Below are positions 11,301-23,464 of a stretch of DNA of 64,000 bases, one piece after another (position 1 is the stretch's first letter; each line of letters begins with the position of its first letter). The notes beneath the pieces are model-generated. The model was not told where the DNA came from. It worked only from the letters and a program-made list of their open reading frames with translations, and did not search any database. The DNA comes from Haematococcus lacustris (lineage: Eukaryota; Chlorophyta; Chlorophyceae; Chlamydomonadales; Haematococcaceae), in contig JASKMD010000008.1 of assembly GCA_030144725.1 (NCBI GenBank), positions 9,460,787-9,524,786 on the forward strand, given 5' to 3'. Both the position numbers and the translations under genes were made by a program.

Positions 11301-14300
11301 GCGGCTGGGGCTGGGCGGCGGCTGCACTAGCCCCAGCTGGCAGTGTGTTGGTGGCCAGTGCCGCAGACTGCACTGGTGGGGAGGGTGGCAGCCCCACTGC
11401 TGCATGGCTAGGCAGGGGCAGGGGGGAGGAGGGGGGGGGCGGGGGAGGAGGGAGGAGGGCAGTGCCCAGCAGCCAGCGCCTGCCCCACAACCCCTTGATC
11501 AGCGGGGAGCTGCTCCTGCTGCTGCTGCTCCTGCTGCTCCTGATGCTCCTCCTGCTGTTGCTGTCCGTGTTGTGGCTCCTGGTCTTGAGGCGCTGCAGCC
11601 GGCCTTGCTGCCACGGCCTGGTTCTGTAACCCCCCCTGCTGCCGACCTGGCTGCTGCTGCTGCTGCCCTGGGGGTGTGGGGTGCGGCAGCAGGTACTGTG
11701 TCCAGCCCAGCCCCCTGGCCACGGCCCACAGCCAGGCCTGCACCAGCCAGCCTATCACCGCATCGACCTGCAGCAGGGACCCGGGCAGGCAGGGGTTGAC
11801 GGCACCACCAGGCAGACGACTCACCCCTGGACAGGCAGACAGACAGGCAGGCAGGCGGCCAGGCGGCCAGGCGGACAGCACCACCAGGCTGACGACCCTC
11901 CACGGCTGTCTGTCTACTCATGTCAGGCTCAGGCAACATAGTGGATCCTTCCTGGCTCCCTGCCCCCCCTAGGTAGCAGGGGCGGGGTGAGGGGCGGGGG
12001 TCACAGGGGGGTGTTTGTTGCCCGGTCTGCTGTGCGTCACCTTGACCAGGGGCTGACACAGCGCCAGCAGCAGCGTCAAGTTCAGCTCCTGCTGCACCCC
12101 GTTGAAGCGCGGCAGCAGGTGCAGCTCCAGGGGGTACAGACCAGGGGCCTGGGCAGGAGGGCAGGGGGGCAGGGGGGCAGGGGGGGCTGGAGGGGGCAAG
12201 GCTGGGGGCAGGGGGGCAGCGCCAGGAGGGGGCAGGGCTGGGAGCAGGCAGCGGGGCGCGCAGGGCAGGGCAAAGGCACCCAGGCAGGCACCCTGGCCGG
12301 CAGACAGGCAGTGTACGGGGGGATGGGGGCGGCAGTGAAATGGATGGAGGTGGGTGGGGGGTGGGGGGGAGTGGAGGGTAGGGGGTGATGTGGGAGTGAG
12401 AGTGGGGAGTGGGACCCCTCCCCCAGCACCTCACCAGGCTGCGTGCCATCAGTGCCGGCAGGTAGAGCAGCAGCGTGCCCGCCGCCATGGCACACACCAG
12501 GCTAGCCGCCAGCATGACCAGGCGCAGCCCCAGGTACAGCAGGGCCAGCGTAAGCTCGGTGCGGGGCTGCAGCCGGCCCAGCGCCCGGAGGGTTGCGGCC
12601 CGCAGCCTGCGCTCCAACAAGACCAGGGGGCGATCCGCCTGCAGAGGGGGTGGGGTTAGGGTGTGGGGGGGCGGGCGGTCAAGGCCAAGGCCTAGGGGGC
12701 AGGGGGGGTGGAGGGTGGAGAAGGGGAGGGAGGGCGATAAAGCAGGGGGGGGGTGGGGGGCGAGGGGGCTGGGGGGCTGGGGGGCTGGGGGGCAGGGGGG
12801 CTGGGGGGCAGGGGGGCTGGAGACGAGATGGAGAGGGCACAGCAGCCTGACCCCAGCGTCAACAGCTGGGCCCTTGCCCCTGCCTGATCCATACCTACCC
12901 TCCTCCCCTTCCACCCTCAAACCTCCCTGCCCCACCTCGTGCACACTCCTCGCTATTGTCCCCTCCCCTCCCCTCCTCTACCGGACCCCCCCCCCCCCTA
13001 GCTCCTTTAATCACCCCCATAGCCCCCTATACTTGTTTCCCCTCCCTTGTCACACTCACACCTTCTATGCTCTCTACCTCCCCTCCCTCCTCCCCCCTCC
13101 ACTCCCCTGCCCCCAGCCTGGCCCACCTGCAGCAGTGGCAGGGCTCCGGGGCGCAGCCTCGCCCCCAGCGCCGTGTGCAGGCGCGCCAGTAGGGCCAGCA
13201 GCGAGCGGCTGAGGAGGGCGTGCCAGAACAGCCAGCCGCAGGCCAGCGCGACAACAGGCGACTGCACAGCGAGCACCACAGGGGGGCGCAGCTCAGCCCA
13301 TGTGACCTCCATGTGATGCTTCATGGAGCACAGCATGCAACCGCCCACTCCCCTATAGAATGCAAGGCCCTTCTAGGGCCCCCCTGCTGCTGCTCGTCCA
13401 CCTCCATTGCCGCTGCTGCTGCTGCTGCCCCCCTGCCCCTCACCTTGGCTGCCAGGTCGTACACAGCCTGGTTGTACTTGAGCAGGCCATTGAGGCACAG
13501 CAGCGCCCACAGTCCCATCACCGGCTTGAACACCAGCTCGTGCTGCACCTCACGCTGCCAGCCCTGCACCCAACACACCACACACCACACAGCGTGCAAC
13601 ACACCTCCACACCCCCAGCACCAGCAGTGCAGCATGCATGCATGCATGTACCTCTACCTGCCATGCAAGCACCTCTATCTGCCATGGTGCACCTTCACCA
13701 CCTACAGCGATTTTGTAGACCAATTCGGTCAGGCCAGCCTCCAGAGACTGGGTCAGGCCGCGAGTGCCCAGCCAGGAGCCGGCCGCCCCCAACACCACCC
13801 CAGCCACCCCTGCTCGCGCCGCAGCAGCACCCATGGCGGCTGGGGGCTGCCCCAGCAGCAGCGAGGCGCTAGCAGCCAAGGCCGCTGCCCCCGCCCCCAC
13901 GCCGCCCGCTGCCGCCCCTTGGTGGCGTACGCAGCGGCACAGATCTCGCAGGCCGCGGCCACACTGCGCGAGCATAGCCTGGGCAGCAGGCCGCCATCGC
14001 TGGCGCCGCTGCTGCTGGGGGGGCTGCTGCTGCTGCCCCTGCTGCTGCTGCTGCTGCTGGGGGGGCTGTGCAGTGTTGAAGTGCTGCTGGGGTGCGGGGG
14101 GGGGGGGCAGCTGGTCTGTCAGGCAACTGCTGAGATGGCAGGGGCCTGGACCGCCTGCCCCGCCTTGACCGCCCCCCCGACCTGCCCTGCCCTGCTGACT
14201 CTGGCGTGTCCTCCCCTGCCCTGAACCCAGGCAGGGGTGCGGGGGGGGTGAGCAGCAGGGAGGTGGGGGGGAGGGGGGCGTCTGGCCAGGTGGGCCATGT

Positions 14301-17300
14301 GGGCCAGGAGGGGAGGGCAGGAAGGTCGACCTGCATGTGCTGCTGGGCCAGGCCTTCGCCCCGTGCTGCTGCAGCCCCAGCCCCAGCCCCAGCTGAGGTG
14401 GCGAGGTCAGCAGGGGAGGGTGATTGGGGGGTGGCGGGCAGCTGAGGCAGGGGGGGGTGTGGTGGAGGGGCCTCAGGCCAGGCTGAGCTGGGGGCAGCAG
14501 AGGGGGGGGGAGGGGGGGGGAGGCAGGGGGGAGGGGGGGGGAGGCAACCCCTCCCCCAACACCTGTGGCCCTGAGCCTGAGCCTGAGCCTGACCTGAGGC
14601 CCTCCTGACCCCCCCCTGGCTGCGTGGGGGCGGGGGGGCAGGGGGGCCAACTCGAGGCAGCAGCCGTCCCAGGGGACGGGGCCTGCGCTGCTGCGCTCCT
14701 CCTTTGAAGCCGCTGCCGCGTAGGCCCGCCCCCCCCCCCTCCTGGCCTGCAGGCGCTGCGCAGTCCGTGCATCTGGCCTGGCCGCCACCTCAGGAGCAGG
14801 GGGGCCGCTGTGGCTGCTGTCCGCTCCACTGCCCAGCCCTGGCCAGGACACGGCACCCAGGGGGGCCGGGGAGGGGGGCTGGGAGGGGCCGGCACCTGCC
14901 TGCTGGCCAGCTGGAGGACCCGGCCCCCTGATGACGCCCGGGGGGCCAAGCCTGCCATGCAGGGCAGCGGTGCCCACCTCCAGCTGCCTCTCCCTTGCTC
15001 CTGACCCTGGAGCAGCAGCCCGGGACGCCGCCTCCTCCTCCCCACCCTCCTCCTCTTCCTCATCATCCTCTTCACCCTCACTACACCCTTCCTCCTCACT
15101 TCCACCCTCCTCCCACCCCCTCTCCTCCTCCCCCTCTCCCTCCACCACCCCCTTCTCATGTTGCTCCTCACACTTCCTCCCCCTTCCCAACCCACTCCCA
15201 CCCGCCCCCTCCCCACCCCTTCCCAACCCACTCCCACTCCCACCCGCCCCCTCCCCACCCCTTCCCACCCCTTCCCGGTCATGACGATCCAACGCTGCAG
15301 TGACTTCCCGGTCATGACGATCCAATGCTGCAGTGACTTCCCGGTCATGACGATCCAATGCTGCAGCGACTTCCTCCACCTCCTGCAGCACACTCAGCGC
15401 CCGGGCCCTGCTGGCTGACAAAGCAGCCGCCGCCAGGGGGGAGTGCAGCGCAGCAGCAGGGAGGGGGGCGGCCCGGTTACCTAGCTGCTGCTGGGCGGCA
15501 GCCAGGTCAGCACGGGCCGCCACAAGCTCGCCACGCAGCCGGGCTACCTCACCACCCAGCGTCCCAGGGCCCCACACACCACCCACCCCCCTGCCCGCCG
15601 CCCCAGCCCCTAGCGCATTCCTGCCCTGCCCCCTCTCACCCTCAGCCCCCCCTCCCTGCTGTAGCCTGCCGCCCCCTGCGCCTCTCACACCCCCCACTAT
15701 CACCGCCTGTGCCCCTGCCCACCCCCAGCGGGGCCGGGCTACCCCACCCTGCCCTTCCACACCCACTGCTGCTGCCCCAGCCGGGCCTCCTTCACCTGCT
15801 GCTCCTCCCCTGGCAACCTCACGCTCTCCCCCCTGGCCCTGCCCGCCCACCCCCCTGGCCCTGGCCTCCGCTGCGGCCCGCTGCCTCCACTCCAGCCATG
15901 CGCTGGCAGCGTGCAGCAGCAGCAGCAGCAGCGCCAGGCCAGCCGCCAGGAGGGCCAGCTCGCAGCCCACCAGCAGCTGACCCAGCAGCAGCGGGCGCCA
16001 GTAGCGGCGGACAGGGCTGGGCAGGCGGGTCAGCCGGGAGGTGAGCAGCTCCAGCAGCGCCAGCCGGTTGCGCCGCACTACCTGGGCCACAGCCTGAGCA
16101 GGGGCAGGGCAGGGCGGGGCACAGCAGGAAGCGGAGCTGAGTCAGGGGGCAGGACTGGGGTCAGTATGGGGCCTGTCCTGCTACTACTAGAGGGGGGCTG
16201 CTCCGCGCCCTAGCCTCATAGACCTCCTCGCCAAGCCAGGCCATCAGCAGGGGAGCCTGACAGCTGCAGTCTGGCACGTCTGGTGCAGCCAGGCAGCAGC
16301 AAGGCACTGTAGCCTACCAGCCTGGGCAGCTGGGCAGACAGGCTGTGATGGCACTTTGGGGAGAGAGTGATGGCCAGCCCATGCGCCCACTTGCCTGCTC
16401 GTCCTCCTCCTCCTCTGATACCCCGTCACGCTCCTCCTCCTCCTCCTCCTCCTCCTCCTCCTCCTCACCCTCCCCACCCTCATCATCATCCCCACCATCC
16501 TTTGACCCAACCAGCAGTGAGGCCCCCCCCTCCTGGTCCTCCTCGACCCCCTGGGGTCCTCCCGCCTCCCCCCCCACAGCGCCCTCACTGCCGCCCCCCG
16601 CCTTCCCCCCCTGGACATCCGCCACTGGCTCCGCTCCAGCCCCCTGACCCCCAGCCGCCTGCCCCCCCTCCCCCCCCTGCTGCCTTCCCTGTGCCTCCCG
16701 CTCCTGCTGCTCCTGCTCCTCCCTGCTGACCACCCGGCCAGCGCCTCCAGCACCAGGACGCCCACCTCCACCAGCAGCACCCTGCAAGGCGCCTGCTGGA
16801 GGGGCTGGGCCCACCCCGCCCTCAACCTGGGCAGCGCTGCCAGGGGGGGAGGGGGCCGCTGTACCACTGCCTGCTTCAGGGCCGCCAACCAGGCTGACCG
16901 CCCTGTCAGGGCTGAGGGCAGCAGCAGGCGGGGCTGGCGGCGCCTGGCCACCTGCCTGTGCAGCAGCCAGGGGGGGGTGACACTCAGGCCCCCCAGCTGG
17001 CAGGGGGAGGGGGGCTGCTTGCGGGAGGCTGCCTGGCCCGCCTGCTGGTGCGACGCTGGCAGCAACATCAGCCCCCGCTGCCAGCCCTGACGGGGGTGAG
17101 TCAGTCGGGGCAAGTGGGTGCTCTGCCTGTACAGCTGACCTGTGTGGTGATGCCGCGGCTGGGCAGCTGCCTGCCGCTGCTGCTGCTGCCGGCACCCCCG
17201 CCCCCCCACCCCCTGCCCCTCCAGCTGCCGCACCGGGGTCACTGCTGGCCCCCCCAGCGCCCTCAGGCCCCTCAGCCCACCCCCCCACCACCAGCCTCTG

Positions 17301-19146
17301 CTCAGGCATCTCAGGCGCCTGCCCCCGCAACACCTCTGGCTGCATTGGTGGAGGTCGGGGCGGCGGAAGCTGGAGGGCAGCTGGGTTGGAGATGGCAGAA
17401 GGTGGTGAGAAGGTGGCCAGGTGGTTAAAGTTATAGTAGGGGTGGAGGTACCTGGCGTTGGCGCGCCACAGGGTGAGCAGGGGGCTGTGGACCTGCAGCC
17501 AGCTGGGGGGCAGCAGCCCTGAGCTGAGGCTTGGGGGGTGGGGGGTGGGCGGCCCTGGGGGGGGAGGGGGTGCCAGCAGGGCCTGCCCCAGCAGCAGAGG
17601 CCGCTGCACTGTGGTGAACAGGACCAGGGCGTAGAGGAGGAGGATGGCCATCACCTGCATGCGGGGGCAGGCCGGGGGGAGGGGCTAGGGGCAGGTCAGG
17701 GGCGGGGCGAGGGCAGGAACCCGTGGGTGCAGGGCAGCAGGCGGCCAGAAGCAGGGCGGGGGGAGGAGCAGGAGGGGAGGGGGAGGAGCAGCGGGTATGC
17801 CCTTATCTCGCCTGCAAGGGCCCTGCCCTCCCTCACCCCCTTCACGCCACCAGCCATGCAGGCCACCCTCAGGCCACCCTCAGGCCACCCTCAGGCCACC
17901 GCATCCCCCCTGCCTGCTGCCCCCCTGCCTGCTGCTGCCTGCCGCCAGTGTCTGCCTAGCACCAACTGCACACAGCACACAGCTGACCACTCCACCATCA
18001 CCAGTGCACAGCCAGCCCCTTGCACAGTAACCAACCTAACTGCCCTAACCACCTTCACTTTGACTCCCCCCCCCCGCTCTGCCTGCCCTGGAGCCCCCCT
18101 GGCCGCTGTCTGCCGCTGTCTGCCCGCGGCCCTGCCACTCGGCCCCCTCCCACCTGGCCCACGTTGTTCAGTAGCGGCAGGTCCGCCCCCGCAGCCTGGC
18201 CCAGCATGCGCCCCACAGGGCCCCAGAGCCCCGGCCCCTGCGCCCCCCCGCCTGCTGCTGCCGCCACCTCAACCCCAACACCAGCAGGCCCTGGCCCTGG
18301 CCCTGGCCCTGGCCCTGGCCCTGCCCCTGGCCCTGCCCCTGGCCCTGCCCCTGGCCCTGCCCCTGGCCCCACACCGCCCGCAGCAGCTGCAGGTCCAGGG
18401 GCCGCACCAGCCTCAGCCTCAGCCCTTGCCCCAGTGCCCCCGCCTACAGCCCCAGCGCCCCCTGCAGCCCCCGCTGCTGCTCCTGCATCAGGCCCTGCTG
18501 CAAGCACTGGCCCGCCACCAGGTGCGGCCCCAGCGCCAGGCAGACTGGCGGCCAGCGGGGCGGCAGCAGCACCTGGGGCGGCGGGGGCTGGGGCCGGGGC
18601 CGAGGCTAGGGTCGGGGGCGGGGGGGGCTGCGTCAGCACGCCCGCGGCCTTTGGCATCAGTGCAGGTGCTGGGCCAGGAGCAGCCGGCAGCGCAGCAACT
18701 GCCACAGCCTGCGCGCCCGGCAGCGGGGCGGGTGTGGGGGGCTGGCTGAGGGCCCACAGGGGTGTGGGGGGCTGGCTGGCCTCATGGGCGCCTGGCTGAG
18801 GAGCTGGGCCCCCCCCCTGCCCCCCTGTGGGCCCCACTGCCACCTTGGCCATAGCCATGGGGCTGCCGCTGTCCAATGTGGGCTGAGTGTCCGCCCCAGC
18901 TGCTGCTGCTGCTGCCACCACTACCTGCCCCAGCTGCTGGCTGCCAGGCGCCGCCAGCCGTTGACCGTCGCCAGGGGTCAGGGGTGGGGTAGGCCAGGGT
19001 GGGGTCTCCCCCTCGCCTTCCACATGAAGCGTGCAGCCTAGCCCTGCATGCCCTGCTGGCCTTGGCTCCAAGGGGCTGCTGCCTCCCTCAGCCCAAAGGC
19101 CCCTGGCCCTACTGCCTGCACACTCTGCTGCCTCACCTGACGCCTG

Positions 19147-19185
<39 letters not shown>

Positions 19186-20861
19186 GGCTGCTGCTGCCTG
19201 TCCTGCCGCTTTGCTTGCGGGCACTGCAGCTGCTGCTTCAGGTGCTTGAGGTTTGTGTCCTGCCCCTGGTAGCAGCAAGGGCGGCCCTGTCTCACCCCCT
19301 CCAGCACTGCCTGCTGCAGGGCCAGGCTCAAGGACTGCTCCTGCTGCTGCTGCCCTCACCGCTGCCACCCCAGCTGCTGCTGCCACACTTGTTGCGCTGC
19401 CGTCTACTGTGGCTGACTCTATGGCTGCTGCCGCTGCCGCTGCCCCTGCTACTGCAGCTACAACCGTCTCTGCTGCTGCTGCTGCTCCTGCTGCTGCTGC
19501 TGCTTCTCCTCCTGTTTCTGCTCCTCCCCCTCCTCCTCCTCCTCCTGTTTCTGCTCCTCCCCCTCCTCCTCCTCCCCCTCCTCCTCCTGGTGCTGCTGTG
19601 GGCTGCGAGCCGGGTGTGCTGCGCTGCGGTGTGGCGCTGTCCAGCGGCCTGAGGGCGCGGCCCAGGCGCCTGAGGCAGCGCGACGAGTGCATGATCAGGC
19701 CGCCCAGCAGGGAGGTGGCGGCATTGCACACCTGCACCACAGCCACCCCCCTCACCTCAGCAAGGCCAACAGCACCAAGCAGAGGCGCCGCAGGTTAGGC
19801 CCAGGCGCAGGCTCTGCTGCACAGCCACAGCACTGGCCCTGTCCACCACACCACACTGCAGTCAGACCTCACTGTCACTGCCCAAGCACACTGGGCAGCA
19901 GCCCCCCTGAGGCCAACCAGCTCCACCCCTCCCCCTACCTTCAGCACGCCCCACCACCCCACTACTGCAGCAGTGCAAGCATGGCCCCAGGGGGGGGGGG
20001 AGGCAGGAGCTGGTAAGGGGGGTGGCAGGGCATGGGGGGGCTGTGGGGGGGTATGGCACCCCAGGGAGTGGGTCTAGGTGCATGGCCGGCTCACCAGGGT
20101 GATGACCATGGCCAGGCTGACCCCCAGCAGCGTGAACATGCCCACGTGCCAGGGGTCCCCCATCAGCCAGTGCACCAGGCGCTGCGCCGCCGCCAGGTCG
20201 GGAGCAAAGGCCAGGCAGAAGAGCAGCGTGGTGCTGAAGGGGAGCAGCACGCCCCACAGCAGCAGGCCCACACAGAACTGCAGGGGGGGCAAGGCAAGGG
20301 CAGCTGGGGGCTGGGGCTGGGGTTGGGGCTGGGGCTGGGGCTCATAAGTGTCAGAGGAGCAAAGCTGTACTGGGCGAGCCAAGTAACATTGCAGCAGCCA
20401 GAGTGGCGCCACAGGCCAGGCTGCTCTTGCTGCACAGCTGAACTGGCACACAAACCTTGAATGTGTGCATCAGCCGCTGCAGCACGCCTGCCAGGACCAG
20501 CCACCAGGGCAGGCGGGCAGGGCGGTCAGGCCTCCACAGCGGTTCGAACCTGTACTGCTCATGGCACAGCTGCAAGGGCAGACCGCCATTCTCAGCGACA
20601 GCCCCTTGGCACGGACAGCAGGCCTGCCTGACGCCACGCACCTCACACGCATCCCGCCCGCTCACTTTCAGCCAGCCCTCGATGCAGCTCTGCGGAGTAA
20701 GGGTCGGCAGTTACTAAGACGGGAGCGGGCAACTGCTCTGTCGCGACTTGACCACGCACCTGGTGCGCGAAGCGTACAGATCCATTGCACTTGCAGGGTG
20801 CGATGAGCTCTCCAGCCTCTGCTCCCCCACGACACAATCGGCATTCATCATCTTCATCCAT
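8341..20861 (-). CDS. Doa10/MARCH6/SUD1-type ER membrane E3 ubiquitin ligase, greatly expanded
   Basis: Polytopic E3 ligase of ER-associated degradation. The N terminus (20861-20760, 20689-20642, 20569-20456) encodes a full RING-CH finger: CRLC, CKC, HQSC, CELC, followed by the family sequence YRFEPLW. Membrane exons: 20277-20095; 19731-18154; 17654-16395; 16081-13706; 13563-13444; 13318-13127; 12638-12435; 12148-12041; 11767 to about 11500; about 11397-10939; 10588-10380; 9933-9732; 9356-9291; 8939-8817; last 8655-8341. The C terminus matches the family closely: LAVPYVATRGVLPRIPG and YLVGRKLLNWGE just before the stop. Nearly all listed joins keep phase. A short exon near 19.83-19.77 kb and one near 16.26-16.2 kb could not be phased. 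Loops are swollen with Ala/Gly/Gln/Pro/Glu runs, so the product exceeds 2,000 residues against roughly 900-1,300 usual for the family. The donor at 16394 appears to be GC rather than GT. Confidence 0.87.
9107..9172. repeat. 12-bp tandem repeat, intronic
   Basis: About five copies of GAGGGGTCAGAG, in the Doa10 intron between exons 9356-9291 and 8939-8817. Confidence 0.85.
10156..10210. repeat. Interstitial telomere-like CCCTAA tract
   Basis: Four perfect CCCTAA units followed by degenerate CCTTGA/CCCTAA units, in a Doa10 intron. The TTAGGG-type hexamer is on the minus strand. The position is internal to a gene, so this is not a chromosome end. Confidence 0.85.
10676..10812. repeat. 12-bp GGGTGGGCAGGC-type minisatellite, intronic
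   Basis: Degenerate GGTGGGCAGGC units that become regular toward 10812. They lie between Doa10 exons about 11397-10939 and 10588-10380. Open as a PPAH-type reading on the minus strand, considered intronic because the flanking exon boundaries phase across it. Confidence 0.8.
12764..12825. repeat. GGGGGGCTG/GGGGGGCAG short tandem repeat, intronic
   Basis: Six or seven G-rich nonamer-like units in the intron between Doa10 exons 13318-13127 and 12638-12435. Confidence 0.7.
15284..15382 (-). repeat. Three 33-bp coding repeats in the Doa10 loop
   Basis: The segment around CTTCCCGGTCATGACGATCC occurs three times with one or two base changes, giving three tandem copies of VTAALDRHDRE in the large cytosolic loop exon (16081-13706). 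The unit is a multiple of three, so the frame is kept. Confidence 0.85.
18291..18372. repeat. GCCCCTGGCCCT tandem repeat in coding exon
   Basis: Hexamer/dodecamer repeat inside Doa10 exon 19731-18154, encoding an alternating Gly/Pro/Ala stretch on the minus strand. Confidence 0.8.
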
Positions 20862-21000
20862 CCTCTCCTTCTGCTTAGCCTGCGTGTGCGCAGAGTAGTT
20901 GCCCAGAGTGGCCGTGTCTCCCTCACACCTGCAAATGGCGAAATAAGTGGACAGGGCTGTGATTCAGGTGTCCCCAACATTCAAAAAATGGCTGGAAATG

Positions 21001-21254
21001 ATAGGAAACCGACCCCTGGTAATCAAAACGACGCCGCGTCTCAGCCACGTGGTTTCTATTTAGGTTTCGCACATCCCTGGATAGAGGACTCTGTCAGCTA
21101 TGCGGTGCAGCTTGTAACATTAAATACTGTGCACTGTGCTGAGTGCTATGGCGGCTCGAATCTTGACATTCAAATCCATGCCAGTTTTGGTCATGCGGGC
21201 CTCGCCGCGACCGACTGCCGCGACCGACGTGGCCCAGTAGCCTCTGCAAACAGT
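21001..21254 (+). repeat. Dispersed 254-bp repeat, copy A
   Basis: Aligns end to end with 47120-47373, same orientation and with no gap. By hand I count about 46 mismatches, roughly 82% identity. It begins at ATAGGAAACC and ends at CAGTC, and contains a G-box-like CACGTG. The plus-strand frame is open in both copies and shares PTPGNQNDAASQPRG. It sits 140 bp upstream of the Doa10 start codon. Identity unknown; it could be a transposable-element fragment or a structured element. Confidence 0.85.
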
Positions 21255-22560
21255 CAGGGACAGTCGCCGCAGTCAAAACAATGCACATGGCACGCAAAAC
21301 CGATGTAACGACGCCCCTCCACCCATGCTCGGAAGTATACAACGCTGGTGCATTGCTTGACCACTTCGTGAGTAGTACCTACTACCTGGCCACTCTGTGA
21401 GGCCACACAAGGTGTGTAGGCCATTGCTACGTTACCTTGCTCGACTTGTTGGGTCCGGTCCCTCCCGCCCGCCCTCCGCTTGCGTGTCGAGCTGGTGTCC
21501 AGCTCCGCCCTGACCCCCTGCTGCTCAGCTGGAGGGGTGGGCAGCCCAGGGGCAGCACCAGCACCAGCTGCCTGCTGCTGCCAGAGGGGTGCAGCAGGAG
21601 GGGGGGGCAGGTCAGAGGCGGCACCAGCACCAGCTGCCTGCTGCTGCCAGGGGGGTGCAGCAGGAGGGGGGGGCAGGTCAGAGGCGGCACCAGCACCAGC
21701 TGCCTGCTGCTGCCAGGGGGGTGCAGCAGGAGGGGGGGGCAGGTCAGAGGCGGCACCAGCACCAGCTGCCTGCTGCTGCCAGGGGGGTGCAGCAGGAGGG
21801 GGGGGCAGGTCAGGGGCGGCACCAGCACCAGCTGCCTGCTGCTGCCAGGGGGGTGCAGCAGGAGGGGGGGGCAGGTCAGAGGCGGCACCAGCACCAGCTG
21901 CCTGCTGCTGCCAGGGGGGTGCAGCAGGAGGGGGGGGCAGGTCAGAGGCGGCACCAGCACCAGCTGCCTGCTGCTGCCAGGGGGGTGCAGCAGGAGGGGG
22001 GGGCAGGTCAGAGGCGGCACCAGCACCAGCTGCCTGCTGCTGCCAGGGGGGTGCAGCAGGAGGGGGGGGCAGGTCAGGGGCGGCACCAGCACCGGCACCT
22101 GCTGCTACCCCCAGCTCATCGCCATGCAGGGCGGCTACTGTGTTGCAGATATGGGCCATGACCATGGGTTTGCGTCTTGCAATGACTTGCTAGGGCCAGG
22201 GGGCTGGGAGGGGGGGGGGGGGAGGGGGTGGCGGGGCAGTGAGGGGCTTAGAAGGGGGTGGGAGGGGCTGGGAGGGGGTGGGAGGGCAGTGAGGGGGCTG
22301 GGAGGGGCTGGGAGAGGGGAAGGGGTGGCGGGGCAGTAAGGGGGCTGGGAGGGGGCGGGAGGGGGTGGGAGGCTTCTGCGGGGGCTGGGAGGTGGTGGGG
22401 CTGCAAGGGGGTGCGGTCCAGGCGGTCGGAGTAGGCTAGAAAATCCTGCAAGGCAGAGTCGGGTCACGCCAAAGGGTGAGGAGGCGGCCCTGGTTGATGG
22501 ATTGCCGTGATTTCTTCTCCAACAGCTGTGTCGTTGAGTTACGAACAATGTAATAACTCG
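21255..22560 (-). other. Unresolved proline-rich coding-like region with a 66-bp repeat
   Basis: A 303-codon minus-strand reading (22165-21254) carries about eight 22-residue repeats rich in Pro, Ala and Gln, with SDLPPPPAAPPWQQQ at the core. Upstream on the same strand are two stretches that look like real exons: one encoding RNSTTQLLEKKSRQSINQGR (about 22550-22460), then, after an acceptor-like CTTGCAG, one encoding DFLAYSDRLDRTPLQ (about 22450-22400). A further stretch reads MVMAHICNTVAALHGDELG (22165 downward). Their frames suggest one spliced gene, but I cannot phase the joins and recognise no domain. The plus strand is also open, so strand is not certain. Confidence 0.35.
21545..22092. 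repeat. 66-bp minisatellite, about 8 copies
   Basis: Unit of 66 bp starting GCAGGTCAGAGGCGGCACCA and ending in a G run. Copies differ by single bases (gtcagagg versus gtcagggg). The length is a multiple of three, so every frame stays open. Confidence 0.95.
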
Positions 22561-23464
22561 AAAGTCTAATAACTCACAGTGGTCAGCTCACCACATGCCA
22601 GTTTGTGCAAGGGGGTCCCTTTTTCTGTGTGGCTGGCTAGAGAGACCTCTATCCATTCGCACTTCGCTACAATGTCGAGTTATTTCTTGCCCAACGATGG
22701 CACTCCGACGCAGCCTGCACAAGTAAAAGGCTCGCGGTGCGAGCTTGGCGGGCTGAAATGAGATTGTACTTCCTGCTCGATGCAAGGCGCAGTTCAACCG
22801 CTGATGCCGCTACATACCACTAGAACAATCGATGGTGAGCAGCTGAGGTGTATCCGCGCTCGCTTGCGCCGGCATGTCCTCACTCGCAAGAGTTAACGCG
22901 CCGCTTGCCAGTAGATGCGCAATAATTCGCAGCTGCCAGTGTGATGAACGCTATCGAAAACGGTTCAGTATTGAAAGTGTAGTTGCATGAAGATTACCAA
23001 CCCCATGTTGGGGACTCCTGACTGTGATACCCCAGCTCGTTTCGTCAGTCTCTCTAATCTATATATGAGAAGTCGTGTACAAGCATGTATGTGGATGCTG
23101 GTGGTTGCGCTGCAGAGGTTGCTGCAGACTTGGGGATTTTTGCATAGGCTTGTAGTCTAACTAATAGCTTCTGTAGACCAGTCTATGGCAAATCATTGGT
23201 CAACGAATCATCGGTCAACAATATGTAGGCTGAGATGGTACCGTGCATGCGTCCTATCTGTAGTGTCCACAGCCCGCCACTCTTGCCAGGGCGACACTAA
23301 CATCACTTCTAGCTCCTCAGTCTAGCCACCAGCTGTGTCCACGCAACCACTTTTGGTGGTGACGCAGAATGTGAGGCCTGGTGTGATGGACGAACAAGAA
23401 GTCCTCGACTCCGCTCAACACAGCTAAGTTGTGAAGTACTACATACGCACCCAGTCGTTCAAAG
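22561..23464. other. Intergenic, caleosin 5' region
   Basis: About 900 bp of lower GC content with no convincing ORF. It contains two copies of TAATAACTC at 22551-22577, a TATATAT-like stretch near 23060 and a GGTCAAC direct repeat described separately. Confidence 0.6.
23191..23220. promoter_or_regulatory. Tandem GGTCAAC direct repeat (W-box-like) upstream of caleosin
   Basis: AATCATTGGTCAACG at 23191-23205 is followed at once by AATCATCGGTCAACA at 23206-23220, a 15-bp direct repeat with two mismatches. GGTCAA is the complement of TTGACC, the plant WRKY core. It lies about 245 bp upstream of the caleosin ATG. Function is inference. Confidence 0.35.

Noticed and set aside
13220..14224. 334-codon plus-strand ORF
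   Set aside because: Antisense shadow of Doa10 coding exons that match conserved membrane segments on the minus strand.
20530..20560. GGTTCGAACC resembling a tRNA T-loop
   Set aside because: It lies within Doa10 exon 20569-20456 (encoding YRFEPLW), and no tRNA acceptor stem or anticodon arm surrounds it.
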